From positions 264,407 through 328,406 of the forward strand of contig NZ_LHVK01000005.1 in NCBI RefSeq assembly GCF_001269905.1: a DNA stretch of 64,000 bases, given 5' to 3'. The notes beneath the pieces were generated by a model. The model saw only the letters and a program-made list of their open reading frames with translations. It was not told the DNA's origin and did no database searches. How positions within the stretch are numbered: the first letter of the stretch is position 1; each line of letters starts with the position of its first letter. Shown piece by piece: positions 54,880 to 62,764 of this stretch. Both the position numbers and the translations under genes were made by a program. The stretch is from Pseudomonas corrugata. GTDB lineage: Bacteria; Pseudomonadota; Gammaproteobacteria; Pseudomonadales; Pseudomonadaceae.

Positions 54880-56055
54880 ATGACCCGCTCATTACGCATC
54901 TTTTACATCGCACTGTTCCTGCTGATCCTCGCGGTCCTGGGCCTGTGGTCGATGCGCAGTTTCTTCGGTTTCAGTACCAACCCCGATGCCACCGTGCTCA
55001 ACGGGCGCTGGACCAAGGCCGTCGAAACCCACTACGACGACGAGTTCCCGATCAAGCGCCTGGGCACCAACATCTGGGCCGCGCTGGACTACAAGCTGTT
55101 CAACGAGGGCCGCAAAGGCGTGGTCCTCGGCCGTGACCAGTGGCTGTACAGCGACGAAGAGTTCAACCCGATCGTCAACGAAGAACTGAACCTGCAAGGC
55201 AACTATGCGCTGGTCGAAGGCGTACGCCAGAAACTCAAGGAACAGGGCATCACTCTGGTGATGGCAATCGTGCCGGCCAAGGCGCGGCTATATCCGGAGC
55301 ACTTGGGTGAAGTGAAACCAGCGAGCATTCACGCCAATCTCTATAAGGACTTCCATGCCCGTGTGGCAGCCGACAAGATCCTCGCCCCCGACCTGCTCGG
55401 CCCGCTGCAACAGGCCAAGCAAAGCGGCCAGCAAGTATTCCTGCGCACCGACACCCACTGGACCCCGGAAGGCGCCCAGGTCGCAGCCGAAAACATTGCC
55501 AAGGCCATTGCCGAGCGTGCGCCCCTGAACGGCGAGCCACAACGTTTCGTCACCGAGCCTGTGGAAAAAATCACCCACAAGGGTGACCTGCGCCAGTTCC
55601 TGCCCCTGGACCCGCTGTTCGAAAACCTGATGCCGGCCCAGGAGCCGCTGGTCAAACGCGTCACCCGCGAAGCCGACGACCAGCCGGTCGGCGACGACGC
55701 GCTGTTTGCCGACGCCCAGGTTCCCGTGGCCCTGATCGGCACCAGCTACAGCGCCAATCCCAACTGGAACTTCGTCGGTGCACTCAAGCAAGCCCTGCAC
55801 AGCGACGTCGTGAACTACGCCGAAGACGGCCATGGCCCGATTCTGCCGATGCTCAGCTACCTCAAGAGCGACGCTTTCAAGAACAGCCCTCCGCAAGTGC
55901 TGATCTGGGAGTTTCCTGAACGTTATCTGCCCGTGAACAACGAAATCGGCGACGCCGACCCGCAGTGGGTCGCAGAGCTCAAACAAGCCGGTGTGCGCCA
56001 ACAGAACGTTGCCGCCAACACTCAATCCGAGACGCCCGACCGGGCGCAAAACTGA
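54880..56055 (+). CDS. algJ: alginate O-acetyltransferase AlgJ
   Basis: Periplasmic SGNH-like acetyltransferase related to AlgX but lacking the carbohydrate-binding module. The 391-residue protein has an N-terminal membrane anchor (about 5-25) and the catalytic Asp-His in DTHWTP (Asp191, His193). The nucleophile is in GTSYS (Ser289). It starts 11 nt after algI. Confidence 0.95.
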   Translation: MTRSLRIFYIALFLLILAVLGLWSMRSFFGFSTNPDATVLNGRWTKAVETHYDDEFPIKRLGTNIWAALDYKLFNEGRKGVVLGRDQWLYSDEEFNPIVNEELNLQGNYALVEGVRQKLKEQGITLVMAIVPAKARLYPEHLGEVKPASIHANLYKDFHARVAADKILAPDLLGPLQQAKQSGQQVFLRTDTHWTPEGAQVAAENIAKAIAERAPLNGEPQRFVTEPVEKITHKGDLRQFLPLDPLFENLMPAQEPLVKRVTREADDQPVGDDALFADAQVPVALIGTSYSANPNWNFVGALKQALHSDVVNYAEDGHGPILPMLSYLKSDAFKNSPPQVLIWEFPERYLPVNNEIGDADPQWVAELKQAGVRQQNVAANTQSETPDRAQN

Positions 56056-56069
56056 AAGAGAGGTCCACC

Positions 56070-56735
56070 ATGACTTTCAACACTACTCCTCGCCGTCTCG
56101 CCGCTCGTTCCTTCAAGGCCGTTGCCCTGGTTGCCAGCATGAGCGCCCTTTCCTTCACCGCCTTTGCCGGTGATTCGGCCCTGTACGGCCCAGTCGCGCC
56201 AAAAGGCTCGAGCTTCGTGCGTGTCTACAACGCCAGCAACAGCGAAGTCAGCGCCACCGTCGGCAGCACCAACCTCAACGACGTAGCCCCATTGGCCAGC
56301 AGTGACTTCAGCTTCATGCCCGGTGGCGACTACAGCGCCAAGGTGGGCAGCCAGACCGTTCCGGTTAAACTGGCTCCCGATCACTACTACACCCTGGTCA
56401 ACAACGCGAGCGGCCAGCCGCAACTGATCGAAGAACCACCGTTCAAGAACAAGCAGAAATCCCTGGTGCGTGTGCAGAACCTCACCGACAAGGCACTGAC
56501 CCTCAAGACCGCCGACGGCAAGACCGAAGTGGTGCCGAACGTCGCGGCCAAGGGCCGTGGCGAGCGTGAAATCAATCCGGTGAAAGTCAGCCTGGCGCTG
56601 TTCGAGGGCGACAAGAAAGTCGGCGACCTCAAGCCCGTGGCCCTGGAGCGTGGCGAAGCGGCCGTGCTGTACGTCACCGGCTCCGGAAGCAGCTTGTCGC
56701 CGGTCTGGGTAAAGCGTCCAGTGTCGACCCGCTGA
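56070..56735 (+). CDS. algF: alginate O-acetylation adaptor AlgF
   Basis: Periplasmic protein required for alginate O-acetylation, an adaptor between AlgJ and AlgX. The 221-residue product has a signal peptide (about 1-32, ending AFA) and two beta-rich domains. ATG 56070 has AGAGG upstream and is used instead of the frame opening at 55965 inside algJ. Confidence 0.94.
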   Translation: MTFNTTPRRLAARSFKAVALVASMSALSFTAFAGDSALYGPVAPKGSSFVRVYNASNSEVSATVGSTNLNDVAPLASSDFSFMPGGDYSAKVGSQTVPVKLAPDHYYTLVNNASGQPQLIEEPPFKNKQKSLVRVQNLTDKALTLKTADGKTEVVPNVAAKGRGEREINPVKVSLALFEGDKKVGDLKPVALERGEAAVLYVTGSGSSLSPVWVKRPVSTR

Positions 56736-56765
56736 CAGATTCACTCGACTGACGCTTACACCTGC

Positions 56766-56854
56766 GTGGGAGCGAGCCTGCTCGCGATTGCGGTATGACA
56801 TTCAACATTGATGTCGATTGATACTCAGCTTTCGCGAGCAAGCCTGCTCCCACA
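56766..56854. repeat. REPIN between algF and algA
   Basis: GTGGGAGCGAGCCTGCTCGC...GATTGCGG is mirrored by TTTCGCGAGCAAGCCTGCTCC...CACAC. It lies in a 216-nt gap within the operon. Confidence 0.85.
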
Positions 56855-56951
56855 CTGAACCGAGGCGTCATTCGGGTACGGAACAAAAACAAGAGTGAAA
56901 CGACAGAACGCAGTAGCTCTATAACCATTACGCTTCAAAGGAGTAACACAC

Positions 56952-58403
56952 ATGATTCCGGTGATCTTGTCAGGTGGTAGCGGCTCACGTCTTTGGCCGC
57001 TTTCGCGCAAGCAGTTCCCTAAACAGTTCCTGGCCCTGACCGGCGAACACACCCTGTTCCAGCAGACCCTCGAACGCCTGGTGTTCGAAGGCATGGATAC
57101 GCCGATTGTGGTCTGCAACAAAGACCACCGTTTCATCGTCAATGAGCAGTTGAACGGTCGCAATCTGGAAGCCCAGCGTATCCTGATGGAACCGTTCGGC
57201 CGCAACACCGCGCCAGCGGTGGCGCTGACCGCGATGATGCTGGTCAACGAAGGTCGCGACGAGTTGATGCTGGTGTTGCCGGCCGACCACGTGATCGAAG
57301 ACCAGAAAGCCCTGCAACGTGCCCTGGCCCTGGCCACCGTGGCCGCCGAGCGTGGCGAAATGGTGCTGTTCGGCGTACCGGCCACCAAACCGGAAACCGG
57401 CTACGGCTACATCAAGTCGACCAACGATGCGCTGCTGCCTGAAGGTGTGAGCCGTGTATCGCATTTCGTCGAAAAACCCGATGTCAAGCGCGCCACCGAG
57501 TTCGTCGACGCCGGTGGTTACTTCTGGAACAGCGGCATGTTCCTGTTCCGCGCCAGCCGTTTCCTCGAAGAGCTGAAAAAGCACGATCCGGATATCTACG
57601 ACACCTGCCTGCTGACCCTGGAACGCAGTGAACAGACAGCGGACACCATCACCTTCGACGAAGCCACCTTCGCCTGCTGCCCGGACAACTCCATCGATTA
57701 CGCCGTGATGGAAAAGACCCAGCGCGCCTGCGTGGTGCCGCTGTCGGCAGGCTGGAGCGATGTCGGCTGCTGGGCGTCGCTGTGGGAAGTCAACCCCAAG
57801 GATGCCGATGGCAACGTCACCAAGGGCGACGTGGTGGTCCAGGACAGCCGCAACTGCATGATCCATGGCAACGGCAAACTGGTGTCGGTGATCGGCCTGG
57901 AAAACATCGTGGTGGTCGAAACCAAGGACGCCATGATGATTGCCCACAAGGACAAGGTCCAAGACGTCAAGAAAATGGTCAACACCCTCAATGCCCGGGG
58001 TCGCACCGAAACCCAGAACCACTGCGAAGTCTATCGTCCGTGGGGCTCTTATGACTCGGTGGACATGGGCGGGCGCTTCCAGGTCAAGCACATCTCGGTC
58101 AAGCCGGGTGCGTGTCTGTCCTTGCAGATGCACCACCACCGCGCCGAACACTGGATCGTGGTCAGTGGCACCGCCGAAGTGACCTGCGACGAGAACGTGT
58201 TCCTGCTCACCGAAAACCAGTCGACCTACATCCCGATCGCGTCGGTTCACCGCCTGCGCAACCCGGGCAAGATCCCGCTGGAAATCATTGAAGTGCAGTC
58301 CGGCAGCTACCTGGGCGAAGACGACATCGAGCGCTTCGAAGACATCTACGGTCGCTCAACCCCGATCGAACGCGGCGTGTCGGTGAAAACCATCGCGCAG
58401 TAA
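56952..58403 (+). CDS. algA: bifunctional phosphomannose isomerase / GDP-mannose pyrophosphorylase AlgA
   Basis: Supplies GDP-mannose for AlgD: isomerises fructose-6-phosphate to mannose-6-phosphate and makes GDP-mannose from mannose-1-phosphate and GTP. The 483-residue protein has the N-terminal pyrophosphorylase motif LSGGSGSRLWPLSRKQFPK and FVEKP. The C-terminal type II isomerase domain (about 340-483) has QMHHHRAEHW. It is the last gene of the alginate operon, ending at a strong terminator. Confidence 0.97.
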   Translation: MIPVILSGGSGSRLWPLSRKQFPKQFLALTGEHTLFQQTLERLVFEGMDTPIVVCNKDHRFIVNEQLNGRNLEAQRILMEPFGRNTAPAVALTAMMLVNEGRDELMLVLPADHVIEDQKALQRALALATVAAERGEMVLFGVPATKPETGYGYIKSTNDALLPEGVSRVSHFVEKPDVKRATEFVDAGGYFWNSGMFLFRASRFLEELKKHDPDIYDTCLLTLERSEQTADTITFDEATFACCPDNSIDYAVMEKTQRACVVPLSAGWSDVGCWASLWEVNPKDADGNVTKGDVVVQDSRNCMIHGNGKLVSVIGLENIVVVETKDAMMIAHKDKVQDVKKMVNTLNARGRTETQNHCEVYRPWGSYDSVDMGGRFQVKHISVKPGACLSLQMHHHRAEHWIVVSGTAEVTCDENVFLLTENQSTYIPIASVHRLRNPGKIPLEIIEVQSGSYLGEDDIERFEDIYGRSTPIERGVSVKTIAQ

Positions 58404-58419
58404 CGATCAGCAAGACAAG

Positions 58420-58477
58420 AAGCCCCCATCCAGCCCACTGCGTCCCCTATCCGCAGCGGGTTGGGTGGGGGCTTTTT
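58420..58477 (+). terminator. algA: terminator after algA
   Basis: AAGCCCCCATCCAGCCCACTGCG... pairs with CGCAGCGGGTTGGGTGGGGGC, then TTTTTA: a long stem ending the alginate operon. It may also act on tccC transcription from the minus strand. Confidence 0.9.
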
Positions 58478-58503
58478 AGTTGCTGCATTCGTATCTCTGA
58501 TAC

Positions 58504-61266
58504 TTATCTGGATTTTGAACGGGGCAACATTCTCGCTTTTATCACATATCGATGCGCCGTTCCGAATCGTTCTGCATTATTCATATAGGACTTTCCTTTG
58601 GGAATGTAATGCAGGGAAACTATTTGAATTTTGTTATACAGCGGAAACGTCACTTCGCCCTCAGACGCATACAGTCCCTCAGACACACCCGCATGTCCAG
58701 GTTCCAGCTGGAAGTGCCACATTATTGATTTACCGGAAACGTACCCCATCCCTGGATCTTTTGCCGTGGACATTATCAGTGGAGAATGGATCTCCAGGTT
58801 CATTGTTTTTTCTATCGCGCTGTCACCGCCCTTTTTTGCAAAGGTCGCAAGCCATGGATAGCTATTCAGTATGGCCGGCGAGTCTCCGCGAAAAACCTCC
58901 TTCACCTCTGCGCGACGATATCCAGACCATTGTGCATCTATTTCCCCAAGCACACCTTGAACCTCCAAGGCCTTTTCATGATCTATGTTTCTGGCGGGTG
59001 GAATCATATTACGCCCGATATCACGCCATGCATTCACGAACGTTGCCATATCAGCAATCGAACTGTAGTGCTCAATATTCAGTTTCTGAAGCGCTATTGA
59101 GAATGAAGAGTAGTAAGGGTATTCACCTCCCTGTTGTTTATACAATGCCGGATCTTTTTCAATGACCCACTTTTTTTTGATGAGTTGCTGGGGACCAGGC
59201 CCAGGAGGAAGCGGCGGACCGCCCATGGACGGAGGCGGCGGGGGCGGCGGTGAGCCGGAAGGACGCATGGGGGGCGGAGGGGGCGCAGCACCGGTGGGTA
59301 TCCTGCCATCGGTGTCGGACAGCGTGATCGGGTTGTTGCGAACCATCCGATAGAAATTCAGCCCATCGATCGACCATGCCGGATCCGGACTGGCCCAGCG
59401 CTGCAACCACGGTACATAGAAACGATAGCCGTAATAGTAAAGCCCCGTCGCATCCCGCTCCTTGCCCGAATAGCGGACCGTCTTGTAGCTGACCTCGATC
59501 ACATCGTCACCAGCCAGAAATGCAGTCTCACCGAAGGGGTAGAAGTGCTCCTGGCTGATGATTCGTCCATCACGGTCAAGCTCCAGGCCGATCGAGCCCA
59601 AGTGCTCGGAAAAACCGTATCGATAGCGGTCATTGGTTCCTGAAGGCGGCGTGCTTTCCCAGTGCAAGACCCGCACGCTGCCGAGCCCGCCCTGGGCGAT
59701 GATGACTTGCAGTGATTCCCCGGTGCCGCTGTCGGCGCGCAGTTCCAGTCCCGGCAGATAACGCACCTCGGCGGCCAGGATCCGGGCTCCGCTATGCAGC
59801 GTACGAAGCTTGCGCACCCGCTGACCGCCGCCATCGTAGATATAGGTCTCGCTGTCATTGAACCCCGACTCTCGCTTGATCGGCGTGACCGAGCACAGCT
59901 GGTTGCGCAGGTCCCAGGCCAGGGTCCGACTGCTCTCCAACACCAGGCAGTTACCCCGCGCATCGAACGCCGCAGCGATCTCCTCCTCTGTCGGCGGCAC
60001 CCCGTTACGGTACGGCAGGCAACGATTGCTGTAGCGCGCCGCGCGCAACTGACGACCATGGTTCTGCGTCCCGACATGGGTCAGTTCCAGCAGATTGCCG
60101 CTGTCGTCGTAGCGATAGGTTTGTCGGTAGTTGCTGAACGCGGCCGGGTCGAGCCGGCCCACAGGTCCTTGACTCTGAGCACCCGCCTCCCATCCGCTGG
60201 CCTCGATCAATTGATAGAGGCTGTCGTAACGGAAACGACTGACCGGGTCGATACGCTGATTGGCGAAGTAGCGCACCGGCAGGGCCTTGTCCTCGACCCC
60301 CAGTACGTTGCCCATGGGGTCGTAGGCGTAGATCAGGTGTTGCAAAGACTGGCCGGCCCGCCGGACATGGCGCTCCATCAGCCATCCGTCTTCAGGGGCA
60401 TAAGTGAGCGTGGTCTGCACGTCGTTGCCGGCCATTTCCCGTTCGATCCGACCTTCGGCGTTGTAGTCGATCTCGCTCACCAGCGATTGCCATTGGCCCT
60501 GGCCCTGCAGCAGCAATTGGCTGCTGGACAACCGGCCCTCACGGGTCAACGCCTGGCGCTGACGGTTGCCCCTGGCGTCGACCTGCTCCAGCACATCGCC
60601 CAGCGGACCAAGACGCCACGTCGACAAAGCGCCGTCACCAGGCTCAAGCAGGGATTCGCGATCAGCTTCCGATGCCGGCCAGTCCGGCATGACCCCGTCC
60701 AGGCTGAAACGTCGGCTCAGGGCCAGGCTCTGGCCAGTCAGGGCAAAGGACTCCAGCGACAAGGTGCCCGCCGGGTCATCGTGGCGCATCAATTGTCCGT
60801 ACTGATTGAAGGCCTGTAGGCCGTGGCTTGGAGCGCCATATTGCATACGCTCGACGCAGGTGCGCGGTTGCCCCCCAGCATGCTCGAACACCGCCACCGG
60901 ACGGAGCAAGTCGTCGAAGGCCACGTCCCGCTGCGTGCCCCGGCCATCCCAGCCCCGCAGGCTTTCTCTGGCGAGCCCGGGCAGGTCGAGCTGCCGGCCC
61001 GCATCGACACTGTTCGCAAGCAGCACGGCGCCGGACAGCGCATACACCGTCGAAAGATTGGCCGGGGTCGCCCCATCGTCCTGTTGCAGGGCCCACAGTC
61101 GCGGGTCCCATTGCTTGACCGCGCGTCCGGCCAGGTCGAAAAGGCTGCGGTTGACCCGCGATTGCGCGGGCTCTCGCTCGAGCGTGCGGCAGTAATCGAC
61201 CGAACGGACCGGCAGGAACCTTGGATCCACCGCAATCAGCCTCGGCGTACCGTGATCCATGCTCAT
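58504..61266 (-). CDS. TccC-like toxin component: Rhs shell with polyproline linker and ADP-ribosyltransferase-like domain
   Basis: A 920-residue Rhs-repeat protein of the toxin-complex (Tc) C-component type. Residues about 1-650 form the Rhs/YD-repeat shell and contain the C-component core motifs VRYSGKERDATGLYYYGYRFY and DGLNFYRMVRNNP. These are followed by DTDG (Asp651-Asp653), the expected auto-cleavage region. Residues 662-692 are a polyproline linker with runs of 5 and 7 Pro. Residues about 693-920 are a variable effector with FRGD (Arg793), LIMSTA (Ser833-Thr834) and SEGE (Glu869, Glu871), matching the R-STx-ExE pattern of ADP-ribosyltransferases such as SpvB and TccC3. ATG 61266 follows AGGAGG by 8 nt. 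The C-terminal region is visibly AT-richer than the shell. No TcA or TcB gene is in the window. Confidence 0.88.
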   Translation of the reverse strand: MSMDHGTPRLIAVDPRFLPVRSVDYCRTLEREPAQSRVNRSLFDLAGRAVKQWDPRLWALQQDDGATPANLSTVYALSGAVLLANSVDAGRQLDLPGLARESLRGWDGRGTQRDVAFDDLLRPVAVFEHAGGQPRTCVERMQYGAPSHGLQAFNQYGQLMRHDDPAGTLSLESFALTGQSLALSRRFSLDGVMPDWPASEADRESLLEPGDGALSTWRLGPLGDVLEQVDARGNRQRQALTREGRLSSSQLLLQGQGQWQSLVSEIDYNAEGRIEREMAGNDVQTTLTYAPEDGWLMERHVRRAGQSLQHLIYAYDPMGNVLGVEDKALPVRYFANQRIDPVSRFRYDSLYQLIEASGWEAGAQSQGPVGRLDPAAFSNYRQTYRYDDSGNLLELTHVGTQNHGRQLRAARYSNRCLPYRNGVPPTEEEIAAAFDARGNCLVLESSRTLAWDLRNQLCSVTPIKRESGFNDSETYIYDGGGQRVRKLRTLHSGARILAAEVRYLPGLELRADSGTGESLQVIIAQGGLGSVRVLHWESTPPSGTNDRYRYGFSEHLGSIGLELDRDGRIISQEHFYPFGETAFLAGDDVIEVSYKTVRYSGKERDATGLYYYGYRFYVPWLQRWASPDPAWSIDGLNFYRMVRNNPITLSDTDGRIPTGAAPPPPPMRPSGSPPPPPPPSMGGPPLPPGPGPQQLIKKKWVIEKDPALYKQQGGEYPYYSSFSIALQKLNIEHYSSIADMATFVNAWRDIGRNMIPPARNIDHEKALEVQGVLGEIDAQWSGYRRAEVKEVFRGDSPAILNSYPWLATFAKKGGDSAIEKTMNLEIHSPLIMSTAKDPGMGYVSGKSIMWHFQLEPGHAGVSEGLYASEGEVTFPLYNKIQIVSLHYIPKGKSYMNNAERFGTAHRYVIKARMLPRSKSR

Positions 61267-61433
61267 GCCCCAGGCCTCCTGATAGTCGTACGGTCTGGCC
61301 GACATCTAACAAGGGGCAATCCCTGGTGACTACTGTCAGAGATAACAGTGACGACCGATGGAGCGGAATGGATGAGATAGGCATCGCTCGTCCCCTTCGG
61401 TAGGATGGAATGACGGTAACGGAGGCTTCGAAC

Positions 61434-61898
61434 ATGCTTATCGGCGTCTTGCTGGTCATTACCTGGCTGATCCTGCTGCTGCGCTATCCGGCCAAGGCGC
61501 TGCCGGTGTCCCTGGCAGCGTTCGTCGGCCTGGGGCTGGTCGCCGCCTGGGTGGTCTGGCAGGAAAACCGTGAAACCCGGCAACTGGCGCGCCTGGAGCT
61601 GCGCATCACCTATGCTCCCGAACGCTGCCCGGCCGATCGCCCGCTGTTGCTGAACATGAACAACGGCAACGACGTCCCCTTGGTTGAACTGCGCTGGCGA
61701 ATCGCGGCCTACGCCCCCGGCGATACCATCAACCTGGCCGACACGCCCTACAGCGCACCGCGCTATCGGGGACCTGGTCAATTGCAGGCGGGCAAGGACT
61801 GGCAGGATTGCCTGCCCCTGCCCCCCCTGCGACCCGGCTACCGTCCGCAGACCCTGGAGTTTCGCGCTGAGCGATTGCAGGGTAGTTTCTCCGACTGA
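61434..61898 (+). CDS. small membrane protein of unknown function
   Basis: A 154-residue protein with two N-terminal hydrophobic helices (about 1-18 and 24-42: MLIGVLLVITWLILLL, then LPVSLAAFVGLGLVAAWVVW). A soluble domain follows (about 50-154, LELRITYAPERCPADRPLLLNMNNGN, then LQAGKDWQDCLPLP) with two cysteines and a beta-sandwich-like pattern. ATG 61434 has GGAGG 8 nt upstream and is preferred over ATG 61410. No function can be assigned. It is divergent from the tccC-like gene and precedes an SDR gene. Confidence 0.8.
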   Translation: MLIGVLLVITWLILLLRYPAKALPVSLAAFVGLGLVAAWVVWQENRETRQLARLELRITYAPERCPADRPLLLNMNNGNDVPLVELRWRIAAYAPGDTINLADTPYSAPRYRGPGQLQAGKDWQDCLPLPPLRPGYRPQTLEFRAERLQGSFSD

Positions 61899-61939
61899 TT
61901 TCTTTCTTCCTCCGCCTTTTTCCGCACAAGGAACGCGCC

Positions 61940-62764
61940 ATGCCCGTTGCGTTGATTACCGGATGTTCCAGCGGCATCGGCCGCGCCCTCGCCGAGGCCT
62001 TCAAGGTCGCCGGGTATCAGGTCTGGGCCAGTGCCCGCAAAGCTGAGGACGTGGCCCAACTCAGCGTCGCCGGGTTCACCGCGGTGCAACTGGACGTGAA
62101 CGATGGTCCGGCCCTGGAGCAATTGAGCGAACGGATCAACCAGCAGCACGGCGGCCTCGAAGTGCTGATAAACAACGCCGGCTACGGCGCCATGGGTCCA
62201 CTGCTGGACGGTGGCGTACCGGCGATGCAACGTCAGTTCGAAACCAACGTGTTCGCCATCGTCGGCGTGACCCGGGCGCTGTTTCCGGTACTGCGCCGGG
62301 CCAAGGGTCTGGTGGTGAATATCGGCAGCGTGTCCGGTGTGCTGGTGACACCCTTTGCCGGCGCTTATTGCGCCTCGAAGGCCGCGGTGCATGCCTTGAG
62401 CGATGCGCTGCGCATGGAACTGGCGCCCTTCGGCATCCGCGTGATGGAGGTGCAGCCCGGCGCCATTGCCTCGAGCTTTGCGAAGAACGCCGGACATGAA
62501 GCCGAACGATTGCTCCACGAACAATCGCCCTGGTGGCCCCTGCGCGATGGTATCCGCGCCCGGGCCAAAGCGTCCCAGGACAACCCCACACCCGCCAGCG
62601 AATTCGCCGCCGGGCTGCTCAAGGCCGTGCAACAACCCAGACCACCCCGTCTGCTGCGCCTGGGCAATGGAAGCCGGGCGCTACCGTTGATGGCGGGATT
62701 ACTGCCCAAAGGGATGCTGGAGAAAGGCCTGATGAAGCGATTCGGGCTCGGTCGGTCGCTTTAA
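61940..62764 (+). CDS. short-chain dehydrogenase/reductase (SDR) family protein
   Basis: A 274-residue classical SDR. It has the NAD(P)-binding motif TGCSSGIG, NNAG, and the catalytic Ser...YCASK (Tyr-x-x-x-Lys), with VQPGAI in the usual position. The KAAVHALSDALRMEL helix follows the active site. The substrate is unknown. AAGGA lies upstream of ATG 61940. It is 41 nt downstream of the small membrane protein and probably cotranscribed; the REPIN array begins after it. Confidence 0.92.
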   Translation: MPVALITGCSSGIGRALAEAFKVAGYQVWASARKAEDVAQLSVAGFTAVQLDVNDGPALEQLSERINQQHGGLEVLINNAGYGAMGPLLDGGVPAMQRQFETNVFAIVGVTRALFPVLRRAKGLVVNIGSVSGVLVTPFAGAYCASKAAVHALSDALRMELAPFGIRVMEVQPGAIASSFAKNAGHEAERLLHEQSPWWPLRDGIRARAKASQDNPTPASEFAAGLLKAVQQPRPPRLLRLGNGSRALPLMAGLLPKGMLEKGLMKRFGLGRSL

